DNA of 64,000 bases from [Phialemoniopsis] sp. UDSM-2020 (GCA_018873225.1 JAEILZ010000005.1:3782001-3846000); one strand, 5' to 3'. Shown: positions 33,501 to 46,387, counted from the first letter of the stretch. Translations and numbers: made by a program. Notes: a model not told the origin generated them from the sequence alone.

Positions 33501-36500
33501 AGAAGCTTGAAGAATCGCTTAAACATGAAAATGCGAGGTGTTATTGCCTTCCATCGAGATTCGCCCGGGCCGTCTTTGACATCCTGTTGTTGAGCCGTGG
33601 CAAAGACATCGGCGAGGGTAGGGAACTCCTCTTGAGCCTTGCCTGCGAGCTCTCCCTGAATCCATGATATCGCACAGGGGATATTCTCTGGCTCGGGTAA
33701 AGGTGGGCTTAGGCTCAACTCTGCGGCGGTGTCAGTAAGCGATAATCCTTGGTCGGTGTTGCGATACACTTACCCATGTCAAGGTGCGAATCGACTTCAG
33801 TCTGCATACCAAGCTCGTATCGAGCCACAAACTCGTACCATCGGAGCCACCTCGCGATTTGGCAAAGGACGACTCTTAGATCAGTGCCATCAGGGTACTC
33901 GGGGACCATGAGATCGAGCTTTCCCTCCTCCAAGAACAAGTGCAGGGCGAGGAACAGGGACCAGGCCATGCTTCTACGTCTCTCGAGGCTCGAGGCCAGC
34001 GACGTCGGGAGACATCCATTGGGTCCGATGGCAGCTTGGCCTGGCGGAGAAGCCATGAAGTCTCTGGCATATCGGGTGTGTATCGTCAAGAAGTCCTTGC
34101 GCTTGCCTCCGGTCGAGACGTGACTACTTGTCAAACCTTCCCCTGCCTTCTCATCCATGATCCATTGCCAGCCGCGACCCTGCATCCAAGGCGGACAGGC
34201 AGCCGCGTTGCGGCTCTCGTAGGATTTGACCAGATCCCAATCATTTGACTGCATTTGTGCGCCATGTGACCGAGCCCTCTCAGGATTCGGCGATTCGGTG
34301 TCTCCTAGATTGAGAAACGTGGTGAATAGAAGGACGACAAAGCTAGACCATTCTAGGTCCGCCGGGCGCTCGTCTTCTTGCTTGTCAAGCCATTGCATGA
34401 CATGCCACCATGCAGCCAGGATTCTATCCGCGTGTGAAGCAGGTAGTATGCTCCGACACACTCCGATTGCCCGCCTAACCCTCGGGTTGGAAGGCTGAAT
34501 TTGGATCTGCACACGGTGAAATCGGCCGTCCCTGTCTTGAATATCGAGAACACCCCGAGGCTTGGAATGACAGAGCGCATTTGTCTGGGTGCCAGAAACT
34601 CCGATTCCGATAGATCTCCTGCTGCTGCCATGTTTCTTGACGTGGGTACCAGAAAATTCGAGACTACTTAGGTTCTCGACGAATAGCAGGGGCAGGTCGA
34701 TGGCTGTCAGCTTGCTCCACGGTGCCTGCACACTCAGTTCCCGCTGGCCCTTCTCGCCCTCTGAGAGGATGAGAATCATTGAATGATTGCCGTCGGTAAT
34801 CTTGCACGAATCGACCACGTTCTGTGCCCGCATGAGCTGTCCCCACGTCACAACAGGTCCATCTGGTGCAACCAAGGTTGTTGACTTGGCAGGATCGTAG
34901 GCCGAACCAGGCTTAGTCCGCGACTGGACATGAAGGGGCAAAAGCTGAAGCCGCTTATCCAAGATATCTTGGATGCAGATCAGCAGGTAGCTTCGGTCTT
35001 GTTCATCGACGGCGTAGGGCGTGCCGACCACGAAGAAGACCTTGCACTGATTCCTGATGGGGGCCTCAGAGAGCGAGTAGCGGACATTGTTGTTGTCCAT
35101 GGAAACGCTATGGATCTTGGTGAGTAGGATTTCTCTGGTCAGGCCGTCAAACTCATGGTCGTCGAGGCCCATGCTGGTGAAGCCTTCGAAGTCACCACCA
35201 GTCCGAAGCTCCTCCAAAAGGTCGTCAACGGGTGCCTCGAGCAAGCTGTTCATGGAGTGAGTAAAGTTACCGCTCTTGTTCCCTGCGACAAAGCTACTCT
35301 GCGCTCGTCTACGGGTGTTGTGATTTTGGGTTGTCGCATGTCCAGTGGCAGGCTGGTCTGCAAAGGCTGCTCTCTCGTGGGATGCAGAAAGGTCCGCCCG
35401 TGCCAGCAGCGAACTCTGTCTCCGAGACTGCCTCCTGTTTACATTGCCGCTCTTATCTGGCTCCATGGATAGCGCCTGCTCCAAAGTCCTATCAGTCTTC
35501 TCGCCGCCCCTTGCCTTCTTGACCGGTAGCTGGGCCCCTATGCTTTCACGGAAGCTGGCGGGCACTGGTGTGGCGGTGCCGCTATTGAGCCCCGGCTGCA
35601 TGGAGCTTCGCCTTGGCCTCTTTGTCTTTGCCTTTTTCCGACTACCGATGAATGGGTCGCCGTTTTTGATATATGTCAGCTTCCAGACGCTGTACATGTT
35701 GGTTTCTCGATTGACCGTCACCGCCAGGACCAACTCGTCGGTTTTGGTCGGGGCGCTCTGTCCTGGTTGCTTGATGGCCTCGACATGTAGAATCTCCTCT
35801 GCTCGGTTAAGGAAGGGAGATCTCGTAGAGGTGCGTCTGTGCCTATCCTTGGTCGACTTGTCGGCTTGGGCAATAACCAAGCCCAGCTCTGCTAGAGGGT
35901 CGGTTAGACAGACCAGTCGAGGCCAGTGCGAGTCGTTCGTCTCCAGCGGCGGTTCCCACATATTCTCCAGCGTCGAGCTCAGTCTCAGCGGCAACGTCTT
36001 GGGCTTTCCCAGGCCTTCGACTGAGAAGGCCAGCTGTGAGCTGCCAGGTACAGCTGGCGATAACTGCGACGATACGAATGAATTCGGCGGGACGCGGGGG
36101 AACCGTAAGGTAACGGGAGATAGGTTGTCGAGCTTCGCTTTTCTCTGTATGATGACGCCGCAAGGGGCTGCGCAGGCAGACTCAACCTCGAATGGCATAT
36201 GGACCACATGGCTGGTTCCAGAGAGGAAGTATATGTGGGCTTGACTCTTGAGGAAGACCACCAGGGCCCTCGAGAGGGTAGCTTTTTCCTCGATATCCTC
36301 ATCCTCCTGCGCTTCTGGCCCAACGTGCCTTCCATCTCTTGGAAAGTATGTAAGCAGGGCCTGGGTGATCGTTTCGTTTTCGACGTCGAATCGGAAGCAC
36401 TTGCGGAAGATGCCTCCTCGCGACCAGATGACGCATTTCGGAGTGGTGAGCAGCTCATCGTCGCATGCAGGTTCCTCGCGGGTATCTACCACAGTCTCCC

Positions 36501-36603
36501 ACTGATACAAGTCGGGGCTCGGATCGGAAGGCAGTATCCCTTCATCAATGGCATACTGCAGGCCGGTGGGCTGGTGTAGGCCCAGAGACTTGACTGCCGC
36601 CAT
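30577..36603 (-). CDS. APC1: Anaphase-promoting complex subunit 1 (APC1, BimE type), 1972 aa, three exons
   Basis: Largest scaffold subunit of the APC/cyclosome, the ubiquitin ligase that drives exit from mitosis; nuclear. Exons (minus): 36603-33774, 33720-33260 and 33204-30577, joining in phase. The N-terminal half carries the WD40-like beta-propeller with long low-complexity loops (about 330-480, rich in Ser/Arg/Lys, likely phosphorylated). The C-terminal half has proteasome/cyclosome (PC) repeats, visible as HAGFLLALGLNGHL, SIGLLLGLAASHIGTMD, TTGIMGIGLLY and YRLAAGFSLGLINLGKG. Length matches Aspergillus BimE. The protein ends in a Gly/Glu/Arg-rich segment of unclear role. Start at 36603 gives MAAVKSLGLH, typical for fungal APC1. 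It is divergent from VPS41 across 614 nt. Confidence 0.96.
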
Positions 36604-37217
36604 GTTCGCACCTGAATTGCTCCATAAGCAGAAAGGGATCCAGGTTGGCAGAAACAGCTAGAATTCCTGCTCGAAACAGTAGATAGGCTTATGGAGAAAG
36701 AGAGTTGCAGTGGCAGCAAGGCTGTTCCGGGAGCATCGTTGTGCAGGATGTCGGTTGATCCTAGTGAAGTATTTGATGTGTCGTTTGGTAACAGCGTCCA
36801 ATTGCTGAACAACGCGTTTTGCGACGCGCCTCTTTTGCTGTGACGACTTTTGGAGGGGGCTTTACAGCTTGGTGGGGCATCAATTGGCGGGATAGTTCAG
36901 CGCTTACTCCACTGTCCGGCGACGCCTGTCTGGCGGTCGAGGCGTCATGCGCTCACTAAAACCAGCACCAATAATCGGACAAGGCACTGGGAAGGGGTGA
37001 TGCCTTAGGCCACGAGATGCCCATCTGTGACGTATCCAGGGAGCTCCCACCCATGGATCCAAGCTTCGGGAGCTCTGCACAAGCTCGAGGTACCGGTAAA
37101 CAAGACACCCTCTGCACTACAATTTCTCAACGGCCTTGACCTAGCTCCGTCGGGCCCGGGAATCTGCACTGGTTGGGTGTATATCAACATGCTACACTGT
37201 AAATCTCTTGCACGATC
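36604..37217. promoter_or_regulatory. Divergent promoter region APC1 / VPS41
   Basis: A 614-nt region lies between the two start codons. It is presumably bidirectional. I see no specific element that I would assign. Confidence 0.5.
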
Positions 37218-40200
37218 ATGACGGAACGAGCAGTGTCGCCCGACGCAGGCGGCAACGAGGGCTCTCGTTCCGACATCGCGGGTCCGTCCAAGGACAACGA
37301 CCAGCCCACACCGCCGCCACCTGCTCCCGCGAAGTCGCACAGTGACGAAGAAGAGTCGACGGAGGATGACGATGACGATAATGAGGACGACACAGAGGAG
37401 GACGAAGAGGATGACGATGAAGAGGACGAAGAAGACGACGAGCCGCGGCTCAAGTACGCGCGATTGACCGCAAATTTGGGCCCTCTCTACCGAAACGGCG
37501 ATGCGACAAGCTCGTTCCTCGTCGCTGGAGACAAGATGATCGTGGGGACTCACAATGGAAACATCAACGTCATTCAACTACCGATTTTTCAGTCTCTGCG
37601 CGTCTACCATGCGCACTCGGCGTCTGTCACCTCGGTCTCCATCTCTCCCTTCCCGCCCCCGCTCCCCAACCTGAAGCCCGACGCAGTCAACAAAGTTATA
37701 GCCCAGGCGCCCTCAAGTCCATTACGACCTGGCTCGCGGCAGGGCGAGTCATCTCCTGCTGCGGCGTCAAGGAAACCGAGGGAGCCAAATCCGATCCCGA
37801 ATACGCCTTCCAACAACATATACATTGCCACCTCCTCCATGGATGGCAATGTCTGTATCCAGTCGCTCATTGACCACAAAGACGTTCAGTTACGGAATTT
37901 TGCTCGCCCTGTACAGGCGGTTGCCCTGTCGCCGGACTACAAGAATGACAGAACGTATCTATCTGGTGGGCTGGCTGGAAACCTGATCTTGACTGTGGGT
38001 GGCCAGCCAGGAAGGAGTATCTCGTCCACAGCTGGTACTGCGGCGGCCACGACATCCGGCTGGCTCGGAAGTATGGGTCTCGGCTCGAACACGGCAAAGG
38101 ACACGATCATTCATTCTGGCGAAGGTACCATTAGTACAATCAAGTGGTCGCTCTCGGGGAAATATGTGGTCTGGCTGAATGAACACGGCATCAAGATTAT
38201 GCGATCGAAACTCCATCTTGAAAGTGCGGATGCTGACGACGCCTGGAAGCGCATCGGTCACGTCGACAGGCCCGAGACAGAGGAGTGGGAAACAATGGCG
38301 AGCGTCTGGAAAGGCCGAGCGGAGTGGATCGACGAGCAGGCCCTCGAGACTGACGAGGATGACGAGTCGCCCGAGACTGCATTGACGGCTTCCCCAGCTA
38401 TTGACAAGCTTAAGCAGCAGCAGAGCAAGGGAAACAGTGGTATTGAGAGATTGATAGTCGGCTGGGGAAGCTCCATCTGGATCATTCACGTACATCCGGG
38501 CAGCGTCGGCGTTGGGAAGCATGTGGGCGAGAGGTCGGCTGGAAGAGCCGAGATTGTCAGACTGTGAGTTCTCATCAAGAATCTGCCATTTCACTGTTGC
38601 TAACTCGTGCCAACAGTCTTCGAATGGATTGCATCATCTCTGGTATCTCCCTCTATACACAGAACTTGCTCTTAGTCCTGGCTTATTGCGTTCCCGAGGA
38701 CGAGCTCGAAGACGAGGACGACGAAGTACAAGTTCATCCTCGGGGCCACAAGTCTAAGCCCTCGAACGCCTCAAGTAGCAGCGAGCCGTCCGGGGGCATC
38801 CGACGCCGCCAGAATCACCTACCGCCGGAGTTGCGCATCATTGACCTGACTTCGCAAGCTGAAGTTGACAAGGATACGCTTACTGTTAGCCGTTTTGAAC
38901 GACTGTCTTCGAGCGACTACCATCTTGGCATCTTGCCAGCCCGCAATGCGGCGGCTGCGGTATCCTCCAAGGGTGCACTAGAAGCACTCGCCGGATTCGG
39001 CACCGACATGTGGAATGCCGCCATCAATCCCAAAATGCTTTTCAGCTCTGGAGCTAGTATCAAGAGCAAGGACAGCAACGATGGCGCTTCGGGCTCCAAG
39101 GTGCCCAGCACTGTGGGCAGTATGAGGCTCGGACAACCGCCATCGTCATTCACTGTCCATCCCAACCTCGCCAAGCCTGGAGTAAAGATCTTCATACACA
39201 GCCCTTACGACTGTATCCTGGCGACAAAGAGAGACCTGGGCGACCACCTTGCGTGGCTGATTGAACACCAAGAGTTCCAGCGTGCATGGGAGCTTGTCGA
39301 TGACCATCCTGAAATCATGACCACTGCAGACAAGCTAGATCTGCCCCCGCCGACTCCTACCAAGACACAGACAACGCAGAGTTCAGATGACTTCTATGAG
39401 GAATCTGTAATCGATGCCACCAGCCGGACATTCAACTCCTTAGCCGAACGGGAGAAGAGGCGCATCGGGGAGCTCTGGATCAAGCAGCTGGTTGAAGCAA
39501 GCGATTGGGATCAGGCCGGTCAGGTCGCCGGCAAAGTCTTGAAGAGTGCAGATCGGTGGGAGAGGTGGGTGTGGACTTTTGCTGGAGCAAAGAAGTTTGA
39601 TGAAATCACAAACTACATTCCCACAGAAGTCATGCAGCCGCCTCTGCCGGGCACGATATATGAGGTTGTCCTCGGTCATTACATCCAGAATGACAAACCT
39701 CGTTTCCGAGAGCTTCTAGACAGATGGCCGGCGGAGTTATTCGACATCAAGCCTGTAACAGATAATCTCGAGAATCTACTGAAGTATCGAGATGTCCGAG
39801 AGGATAGTGTCGAGGATGGGGAGCGAGGGCGAGACTGGCGAATCGTCATGGAGAGCCTAGCAAAGCTTTACGAGGCGAACGGAAGGCATCGGGAAGCACT
39901 GAAGTGCTTCATCAAGCTTCAAGATGCCGACTCCACGTTCCGACTAATCCGAGACCGTCATCTCGCAGACGCCGTCGCCGATGACATACCGAGCTTCATT
40001 GCCCTGCGCATCCCCATGGACCAGGTCGATACTATGAGTCGGGACGAACTGCAGGAAGCAACATCTGAGGCAATCACTCTGCTAGTCGACGAGGCACAGC
40101 ATGGCCTGGTGAAGCCCGACATTGTTGTTTCGCAGCTGCAGAAAGAGGAGCATAATCTGTACCTGTTCTTCTACCTACGAGCTCTTTGGATGGGCGAAGG

Positions 40201-41299
40201 CATCAAAGAGCATCAGGGAGAATCGCACGACCGCCTCGTACTCGAGAGCAGGGCACTGGTCGACAATTTTGCCGACCTCGCAGTCGACCTCTTCGCAACC
40301 TTTGGCCGGCCACTCCTGATGGAGTTCTTGAAGGTCTCCACCTCATACTCCTTCGAAAAGGTAAGTTCGAGGCGTACTTGAGAATAATGGATGTCTTTAC
40401 TAATTCCCAGACAGGCCGCCGAAGTTTGCGAGAGTTCGAATTTCATACCAGAACTCGTTTTCCTGTATTCCAAGACTGGGCAGATGAAAAGAGCACTTTA
40501 TCTTATCATCGACCGCCTCGGGGATGTCAGCCGCGCGATTGCTTTTGCGAAAGAACAAGATGACCCGGACCTGTGGGAGGACTTGCTCAACTACAGCATG
40601 GACAAACCACGATTCATCCGCGGCTTGTTGGAAGAAGTGGGAACCGCGCTTGATCCGATAACATTGGTGAAGAGGATCCCCGAAGGGCTAGAGATTGAGG
40701 GTTTGCGAGACGGTCTTAAGCACATCATGAAGGAACACGAGATTCAGTACAGTATCAGTTCCGGGGTTGCCCGTGTCTTCCGAAGCGAAGTGGCCACCGC
40801 TCAGGCGACGCTGCGAAACGGACAGAGGAAGGGGATCAAATTCGAAGTCATGGTCCAGGGCCAGGGCCATGTGGATGTCGAGGCGCAAGATGTTCCTACA
40901 ATCAAGGCCCCGAAAGATGCCAGCAATTCAGAGGATACCCCAGAGCTGGAAGAAGACGGCGCCGGCGCACAGCCAGCCAGCAAGAAAGGCCACAAAAAGA
41001 AGCACTCGGCAGTGCAGGGGCAGCCGCGGCCAGGCCACTGCGCGCAGTGCTACGAGCCGTTCACGGAGTGGGAGGCGGAGACGTTGGTGGGCTTTGCCTG
41101 CGGGCACGTATTTCACCTTGCGCATTTACTGGAGTTTTTGCATCCGGGCGAATCAGTGGACACCAGCTTCGGCCTGAGCAGCGAGGGTGGGACGAGGAGA
41201 AACATGATCGGCTCCAAGGTCACACATGCACGGCTGCTCAAGGACAGGATACGCGGCGGGTGTCCTGTCTGCCTGGAGAAGGCTGCCCAAGTGAGCTAG
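37218..41299 (+). CDS. VPS41: Vacuolar sorting protein VPS41 (HOPS subunit), 1324 aa, three exons
   Basis: Subunit of the HOPS tethering complex that binds the Rab7-type GTPase Ypt7 and works in AP-3 vesicle and endosome fusion at the vacuole. Exons 37218-38563, 38617-40360 and 40415-41299, in phase. The N terminus holds an almost unbroken Asp/Glu tract (about 43-75) before the WD40 beta-propeller (NGNINVIQL, SSMDGNVCIQSL). A long alpha-solenoid with the clathrin heavy-chain repeat follows (about 700-1170). The C-terminal RING-H2-like finger starts at CAQCYEPF, has GFACGHVFHLAHL and ends with GGCPVCLEKA. The acidic stretch just before the propeller is usual in fungal orthologues. The acceptor at 40414 was used because it restores FEK-AAEVCE. 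Confidence 0.96.
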
Positions 41300-41429
41300 A
41301 AGAGCGTGGTTCTCTTTTTGGATTGTATATATCATATTGCCAGTAAATACATATCGAGCGCTAATGGTGTTCATTTCAATCTCTCCATCGATGTTGCCTG
41401 TTGCGACAGCCGTCCTTCTGTCCTCGAGT

Positions 41430-43024
41430 TCAGAAACCGATCACAGCATTCGCCTTGTTTACCGCCTCCTTGGCCCCAGGCTGCATGTCGGCAGTGACCT
41501 GCAGCTTCTCCAGACCCATGGACCGTCGCGCCATCGGGTCTGTGACGTCCTTGTCCGTGAAGCGACCGACGTGTTCGGCCTCGCCCTTGCCACCCGGGAA
41601 ATCCGGACCGGGAGTGCCGTCCAAGAACGCCTTTTTCTGTCGCACGAGATACTCGGCATTGTGCTCCGTGACGGGGCACACGGGGATGTACAAGACACTA
41701 GAGTCAGAGTCGCCATTGTGCACTTTGTCAACGGCGTGGATTGCTGTTTTCACCAGATGATTAGCTAGGTGCATATGCATGACCACTTTCTGCGGCTTGG
41801 AGACTTACTGTCGCAGTGCCAGACGACAAAGTCGCCGGGCTTGACGTCCGGGATGTGCACCATGGTCTTGTCGAGCTCGAGGTGCGGGTGCATCGTCAGC
41901 TTGGGGAACTCCTGGCCCTGCGAAGGCTTCGCGCCCTGCAGCTCCGAGGTCATCTTCTCGCCCGCCGTGAACTCCCAGTTGGCCGGGTCGAGAAACTCCT
42001 GCCTGGCGGGCGAGCTCGCGGGCGTAGCGTCGAGGTCGAGCTCCTTGATCGGACGGAAGAACGGGCGCAGCAGCGTGTACGCCTGGGCCAGCTGCGGCAG
42101 CGGGTTAACCAGCAGCGTGCCCTTGAGAGGGCCGCTGTGGCTCATGCTCAGCCAGCCCTGGAACATGCGGAACATGCTGCACCCGCCGAGCCCCTCGTAC
42201 AGGTCGATCACGGCGTCGACGCGCCCGCTCGCGTCCCAGGGGTCGTACTCCTCCCACCGGCCCTCGAAGACGGCGTCGTACACGCCACCCCTGCCATAGC
42301 CCTCGCGCTCCCACCGCTCGACACTGCCGCCGTCCTGGTGCGGGCCCAGGGCGAACTTGGCGTCGCCGGGCTGCCGGATGCGCAGGCGGTCTGCGTAGGT
42401 CAGGGGCTGGGATATGTCGATGGGCGCCTGCGGGGCCGAGACGTGCCAGAGGGACTCCATGAGGGCCTTTTGCACGCGGACCAGGTTCGGGTGCGAACGG
42501 GCCTTGACCTGCGAGGGGGACCAGTAGAGCTCGAAGACCTGGGGGTTGTCGGCGGGAAAGCCTCTTGTGCTGGGGTTCTTGCGAACGTAGTCTTCTACCT
42601 CGTCCTTGTAAGCTCGCGCCTCTTGCTCCGGGATGACGCCGCGGATCACTGCTGCTCCACGCTTCCTGAGCTCGTCTCTCATCCTGGATAGGTCGGCCTC
42701 GAGGTTGCTGAACTGGACCTCGGGGATCACGCCGGATTTTTGGCTGCCGATGAGGTCGTTCTCCCTTTGCAGAGCTGCCAGTAGTCTCTTCCAACTAGCC
42801 TGCACTTCCTTCTCATGACCTGCCACTAGCGACAATTTCAGCTCCCGGAAGCGGTCTGGGAGCGGCGTGTCTTCCATGCCGGACAGGGAGGCGAAGACAT
42901 CGGAGATGTCGCCCTCGCGCTTGGGGGCCCTCTGCTGGGCACCGGCATTCATGGCGGCCATACTCATGGTGCGGATCTGATTACCGCTGGTCAGTAGCGC
43001 CCTCTTGAAAGTCGTACACAACAT
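41430..43024 (-). CDS. DUF1479 protein (YbiU-like, 2-oxoglutarate-dioxygenase fold), 509 aa, two exons
   Basis: Member of the DUF1479 family found in bacteria (E. coli YbiU) and fungi. Exons (minus): 43024-41809 and 41743-41430; the junction gives WHCD-TIHAVDKVHNG in frame. An HxD pair (H229/D231 in GPHQDGG) and a distal histidine (H408 in TIHAV) fit the iron site of Fe(II)/2-oxoglutarate oxygenases, but no reaction is established. The first 25 residues (MLCTTFKRALLTSGNQIRTM) lack acidic residues and look like a mitochondrial targeting peptide. A start at the later methionines near residue 20-25 would give a cytosolic form. The longer open frame upstream to 43192 has no ATG advantage. Neighbours are housekeeping genes, so context says little. 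Confidence 0.9.
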
Positions 43025-44467
43025 TTTGTGAGATTTGCTCTCCCATCCGTTGAAGTTCCGTGTGGTGCGCTTGTGTAACCCGGACGTAGCGGATGACTTA
43101 TTATGAAATGGGACGCTGACCTGAAGCACAACAACGTTCGGGTGCACAACGGACTCAAGATGCAATATATAGAACCTTCCACAACGACGCAATGCTCAAA
43201 ACTATTTTACAGAATAAGATTCAATGCTGATCTCACCCCGCTCGTTGATGCTTATGGACAGCCCAGATGTCCGTGGCGGAAGTGCTGGAAACGGCTTAGC
43301 GTAGGGCGGAAGCTTGGTGGGCGGACTTACGCAAAACGGAAAACTCTTAGTTCGCCGTTGTCTTGGAACCAAGAAACTGGGGTAAACGTAGAGAAGTAGC
43401 CGGAGCTTGTGGTAGCGGACTTTCGAAAAGTGGAAAACTCCTTTGGGTTTGCTCAGGAACCTCCGACGTGGGGTTTGCGGAGGCCCACGGAGTCGTCAAG
43501 CGGCAGAGAGGTTTTCGTATTGCATGATTTCTCATTGGAGTCTTCTTTCGGGCCGTCTCTGCAGCGATGGTTTCCGCTTCTCCGTTGAAGAAGTGATGAT
43601 ATCACGTCATGATCGGAACGTAGAGGATGGTTGTGCCCCTTCTTGATCACTAAATGCATCCCTCGCTAAGTGGACATACCTTCGTTGCATCTTACTCTAC
43701 GGAAGGTTGATTGCATGTTCATCATGCGTCTTGCAGTACCTCATCAACAGATGAGTAGCTTTTCCTTGTCCTATTTGATGCACCCTCGATGGTACTGAGT
43801 TGAAGAGCACTAGTAAAGAGGTATTTGTAGTGTAGCAGTCGTGTGTCTTGCAGTATCTCGACGAAAATACCCTCTAGCTTGGAGAGATCCTGATCAGAGA
43901 CAGACCAAGCGTCGTACATCTTACAGGGCGTTGCTGGAGGAAAATCTCGTGAATTGACTATTTCCTGAATGTTGGGTCGAAAAGCAAAAGAAAAGAAAAA
44001 AACGATTTTCCCCCCTATGCTTAGGAAGCTGGATACGCCGCCGGTAAACCCCTTCCAGGCGCTGTCTGAGTAAAGACAGGAATATATTCAAGAGGCTAAA
44101 ATGTCCAGCAACAGTGCTTAGTCTATCAACATGCTCAGAAACTTTCTCGGTCGAAAGTCTCGAGGGCCTTGACATGAAATTGCTGCATATTTTTTAGCTA
44201 GCCCTGGCTAGTGTGCACTTCTTTTCGTCAAGGTGTACGATTCGAGTTACGGTCTCTTTCTTTTGAAGATTTTAGAAGAAGAACTTCCGGTACCTAATCA
44301 TTGTATTATTCAACGTTCTGGCATCTGTGCGTGGATCGTGATGAGTGATGGCAAATTCTGGAGTGAAGTCGAGAGAAGTGGTGGCCCGTGCACTTTCTTT
44401 GCCAATCTAAGCTGGCATCTCCGCCCCTGCAATTGAAAGCCAGACACCAGCACGCCCCAATCAGAGG
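43025..44467. other. Divergent intergenic region DUF1479 / MutY
   Basis: About 1.44 kb. Small open frames (for example 43921-44175 minus) show no domain, and the stretch has several A- and G-rich runs. Nothing else is recognised. Confidence 0.5.
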
Positions 44468-46387
44468 ATGCGAACTGTCATCACGATCATGAAGAGGTCG
44501 CAACCAAGTCTACGAAGGCAAAGCTCGATCGCTGCATCAAAGAGGATATCAGTCCAGCTGCAGCCCGAGCCAGGCGAAGAGCCAGAGACAGCCACGCTCG
44601 CCCGTCGCACCCAAATACCCACCAAATCTAGCTCGTCATCGCCAGACGCGTCCGACGCGTCGAGCGAGTCGCCATCGTCGGAGTCGGCGGAGGAGGCACC
44701 AGAACCACCACCAAAGAAGCGAAAAGTAGTCAAAACCGCTCGCAAATCCAACGGCAATGCACATGATCGCCTCTTCGGCGCCGGCGCTGCCCAGGCCACG
44801 AGGGACCCGTGCGCCCTGCCCGCGCGCCTGCACAACCTGACCTACCACCGCCCATTGCTCCTCGATGGCGCCGAAGGACGCACAGGTCGCGCATCCCTGC
44901 TGAAGTGGTTCGACTCGGTGAGCACCGCGCGCTCCATGCCCTGGCGCAAGACCTGGCTCGACCCGCGCGCTGGCGGAAACGACATGCGCCGCCTCCTCGA
45001 GCGCCGCGCCTACGAGGTCTGGATCAGCGAGATCATGCTGCAGCAGACGCGGGTCGCCGTCGTCATCGGCTACTGGACCAAGTGGATGGCTGCCTGGCCC
45101 ACGATCCAGGACCTTGCCGCGGCGAGCGCCGACGACGTGCTGGCCATGTGGCGCGGCCTCGGGTACTACAGCCGCGCGACGCGCATCCACGAGGCGGCCA
45201 AGCTCGTGGTCGCGGACAAGGACATGGCGGGTTTACTTCCCGAGGCCGTGCCTGAGCTTGTGGCCAAGGTGCCTGGGGTAGGTCCTTACACTGCTGGTGC
45301 GATCTCAGCTATCGTATTTGGACGGGCGGCGCCGATGGTGGATGGGAATGTCCTGAGGGTGTTGAGTCGGCAGCTGGGGCTGTACGGCGATGTCAAGACC
45401 GAAAAGGCCGTTATCGATCTCCTATGGGCCGCTGCGGGTGCGCTGGTCAAAGCAGTGGCGTGGGATGGGGTCGATGCGAAAGACGGTGATAGCGAGATGC
45501 CAACGGAGCCGCCTATTAGTGATCGGCCCGGAAGATGGGGCCAGGCGCTCATGGAGTTGGGGAGTACAGTCTGTACCCCAAAGCCGGACTGTGCTTCCTG
45601 CCCCGTTACCTCAACATGCAAAGCTTACTCTGAAGGAAGAGAAAAGGCTTCCAAGGAACCCGCAAGCAAGTCTAAGACTGCCGTCCAGGATGTCGAAGAT
45701 CTATGCACCTTCTGCCAGCCGTTTGATGAGGACCAGGAGGCCGAGCCCTTGGAGACTGCAGCGGATGACAATCTCAAACTTAAGCCAAAGGCAAAGAAGC
45801 AGATGACTTTGGCGTCTTTTGTATTCAAGCCAGCCGCCACAGGAGGGAAGGCTGCACCGCCTGCATCCCAAAAGGCAGACTCTGGCGCAGTGCTGGAGGT
45901 CATAGTCAACCATGCCAGGAAGTTCCCGGTCAAGACCATCAAGAAGGCAGTGAGGCAAGAAGAGATCATTGTGTGTGCGATACGCCGGAACGATGGTCAA
46001 TATCTTATCCAACGGCGTCCTCAAAAGGGCTTGCTTGCCGGCTTGTGGGAGTTTCCGAGCAAGGACCTACCGACCGAAGAGGACAGAACCCCCAAAATCC
46101 GCAAGCAGCTCGCAAGATCATTTGTCCCTGATCTTTTGCGCGGAGGGAAGGGCATCGGGTCAAAATTACGACACGAGGGAGAACTAGGCTCAGTCCCGTG
46201 GTTGTTCTCCCATATCAAACTGACTATGCATGTTCACTTATTCACGTTGGATGATGGAAATGAGGCGGACAGTGCATACGTCTCCAAGGACCCTCAGCGT
46301 CCCATCCGATGGAGTAACTCGGTAGAAGACGAGTCGATGGGCACTGGGATGCGCAAGTGCTGGGGTCTGGTGAAAGACATGGAATGA
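44468..46387 (+). CDS. myh1: Adenine DNA glycosylase, MutY type, 639 aa, single exon
   Basis: Removes adenine mispaired with 8-oxoguanine in base-excision repair; nucleus and possibly mitochondria. A disordered N terminus (1-120) holds the nuclear signal PPKKRKVVK (81-89). The helix-hairpin-helix glycosylase follows: catalytic E188 in SEIMLQQTR, hairpin VPGVGPYTAGA (about 268-278), catalytic D292 in MVDGNVLR. The [4Fe-4S] cysteines are C369, C375, C378 and C384, so the first spacing is five residues rather than the six of E. coli and human. An acidic linker leads to the NUDIX-like 8-oxoguanine reader (about 455-625; IQRRPQKGLLAGLWEFPS). A second start at MKRSQ (residue 8) is possible. Strong match to the family over the full length. 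Confidence 0.95.
   Translation: MRTVITIMKRSQPSLRRQSSIAASKRISVQLQPEPGEEPETATLARRTQIPTKSSSSSPDASDASSESPSSESAEEAPEPPPKKRKVVKTARKSNGNAHDRLFGAGAAQATRDPCALPARLHNLTYHRPLLLDGAEGRTGRASLLKWFDSVSTARSMPWRKTWLDPRAGGNDMRRLLERRAYEVWISEIMLQQTRVAVVIGYWTKWMAAWPTIQDLAAASADDVLAMWRGLGYYSRATRIHEAAKLVVADKDMAGLLPEAVPELVAKVPGVGPYTAGAISAIVFGRAAPMVDGNVLRVLSRQLGLYGDVKTEKAVIDLLWAAAGALVKAVAWDGVDAKDGDSEMPTEPPISDRPGRWGQALMELGSTVCTPKPDCASCPVTSTCKAYSEGREKASKEPASKSKTAVQDVEDLCTFCQPFDEDQEAEPLETAADDNLKLKPKAKKQMTLASFVFKPAATGGKAAPPASQKADSGAVLEVIVNHARKFPVKTIKKAVRQEEIIVCAIRRNDGQYLIQRRPQKGLLAGLWEFPSKDLPTEEDRTPKIRKQLARSFVPDLLRGGKGIGSKLRHEGELGSVPWLFSHIKLTMHVHLFTLDDGNEADSAYVSKDPQRPIRWSNSVEDESMGTGMRKCWGLVKDME

Noticed and set aside
35345..36244. 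A 299-codon plus-strand open frame
   Set aside because: Opposite the first exon of APC1, which is clearly the real coding strand.
41816..42691. A 291-codon plus-strand open frame
   Set aside because: Antisense shadow of the DUF1479 gene, which has family motifs on the minus strand.
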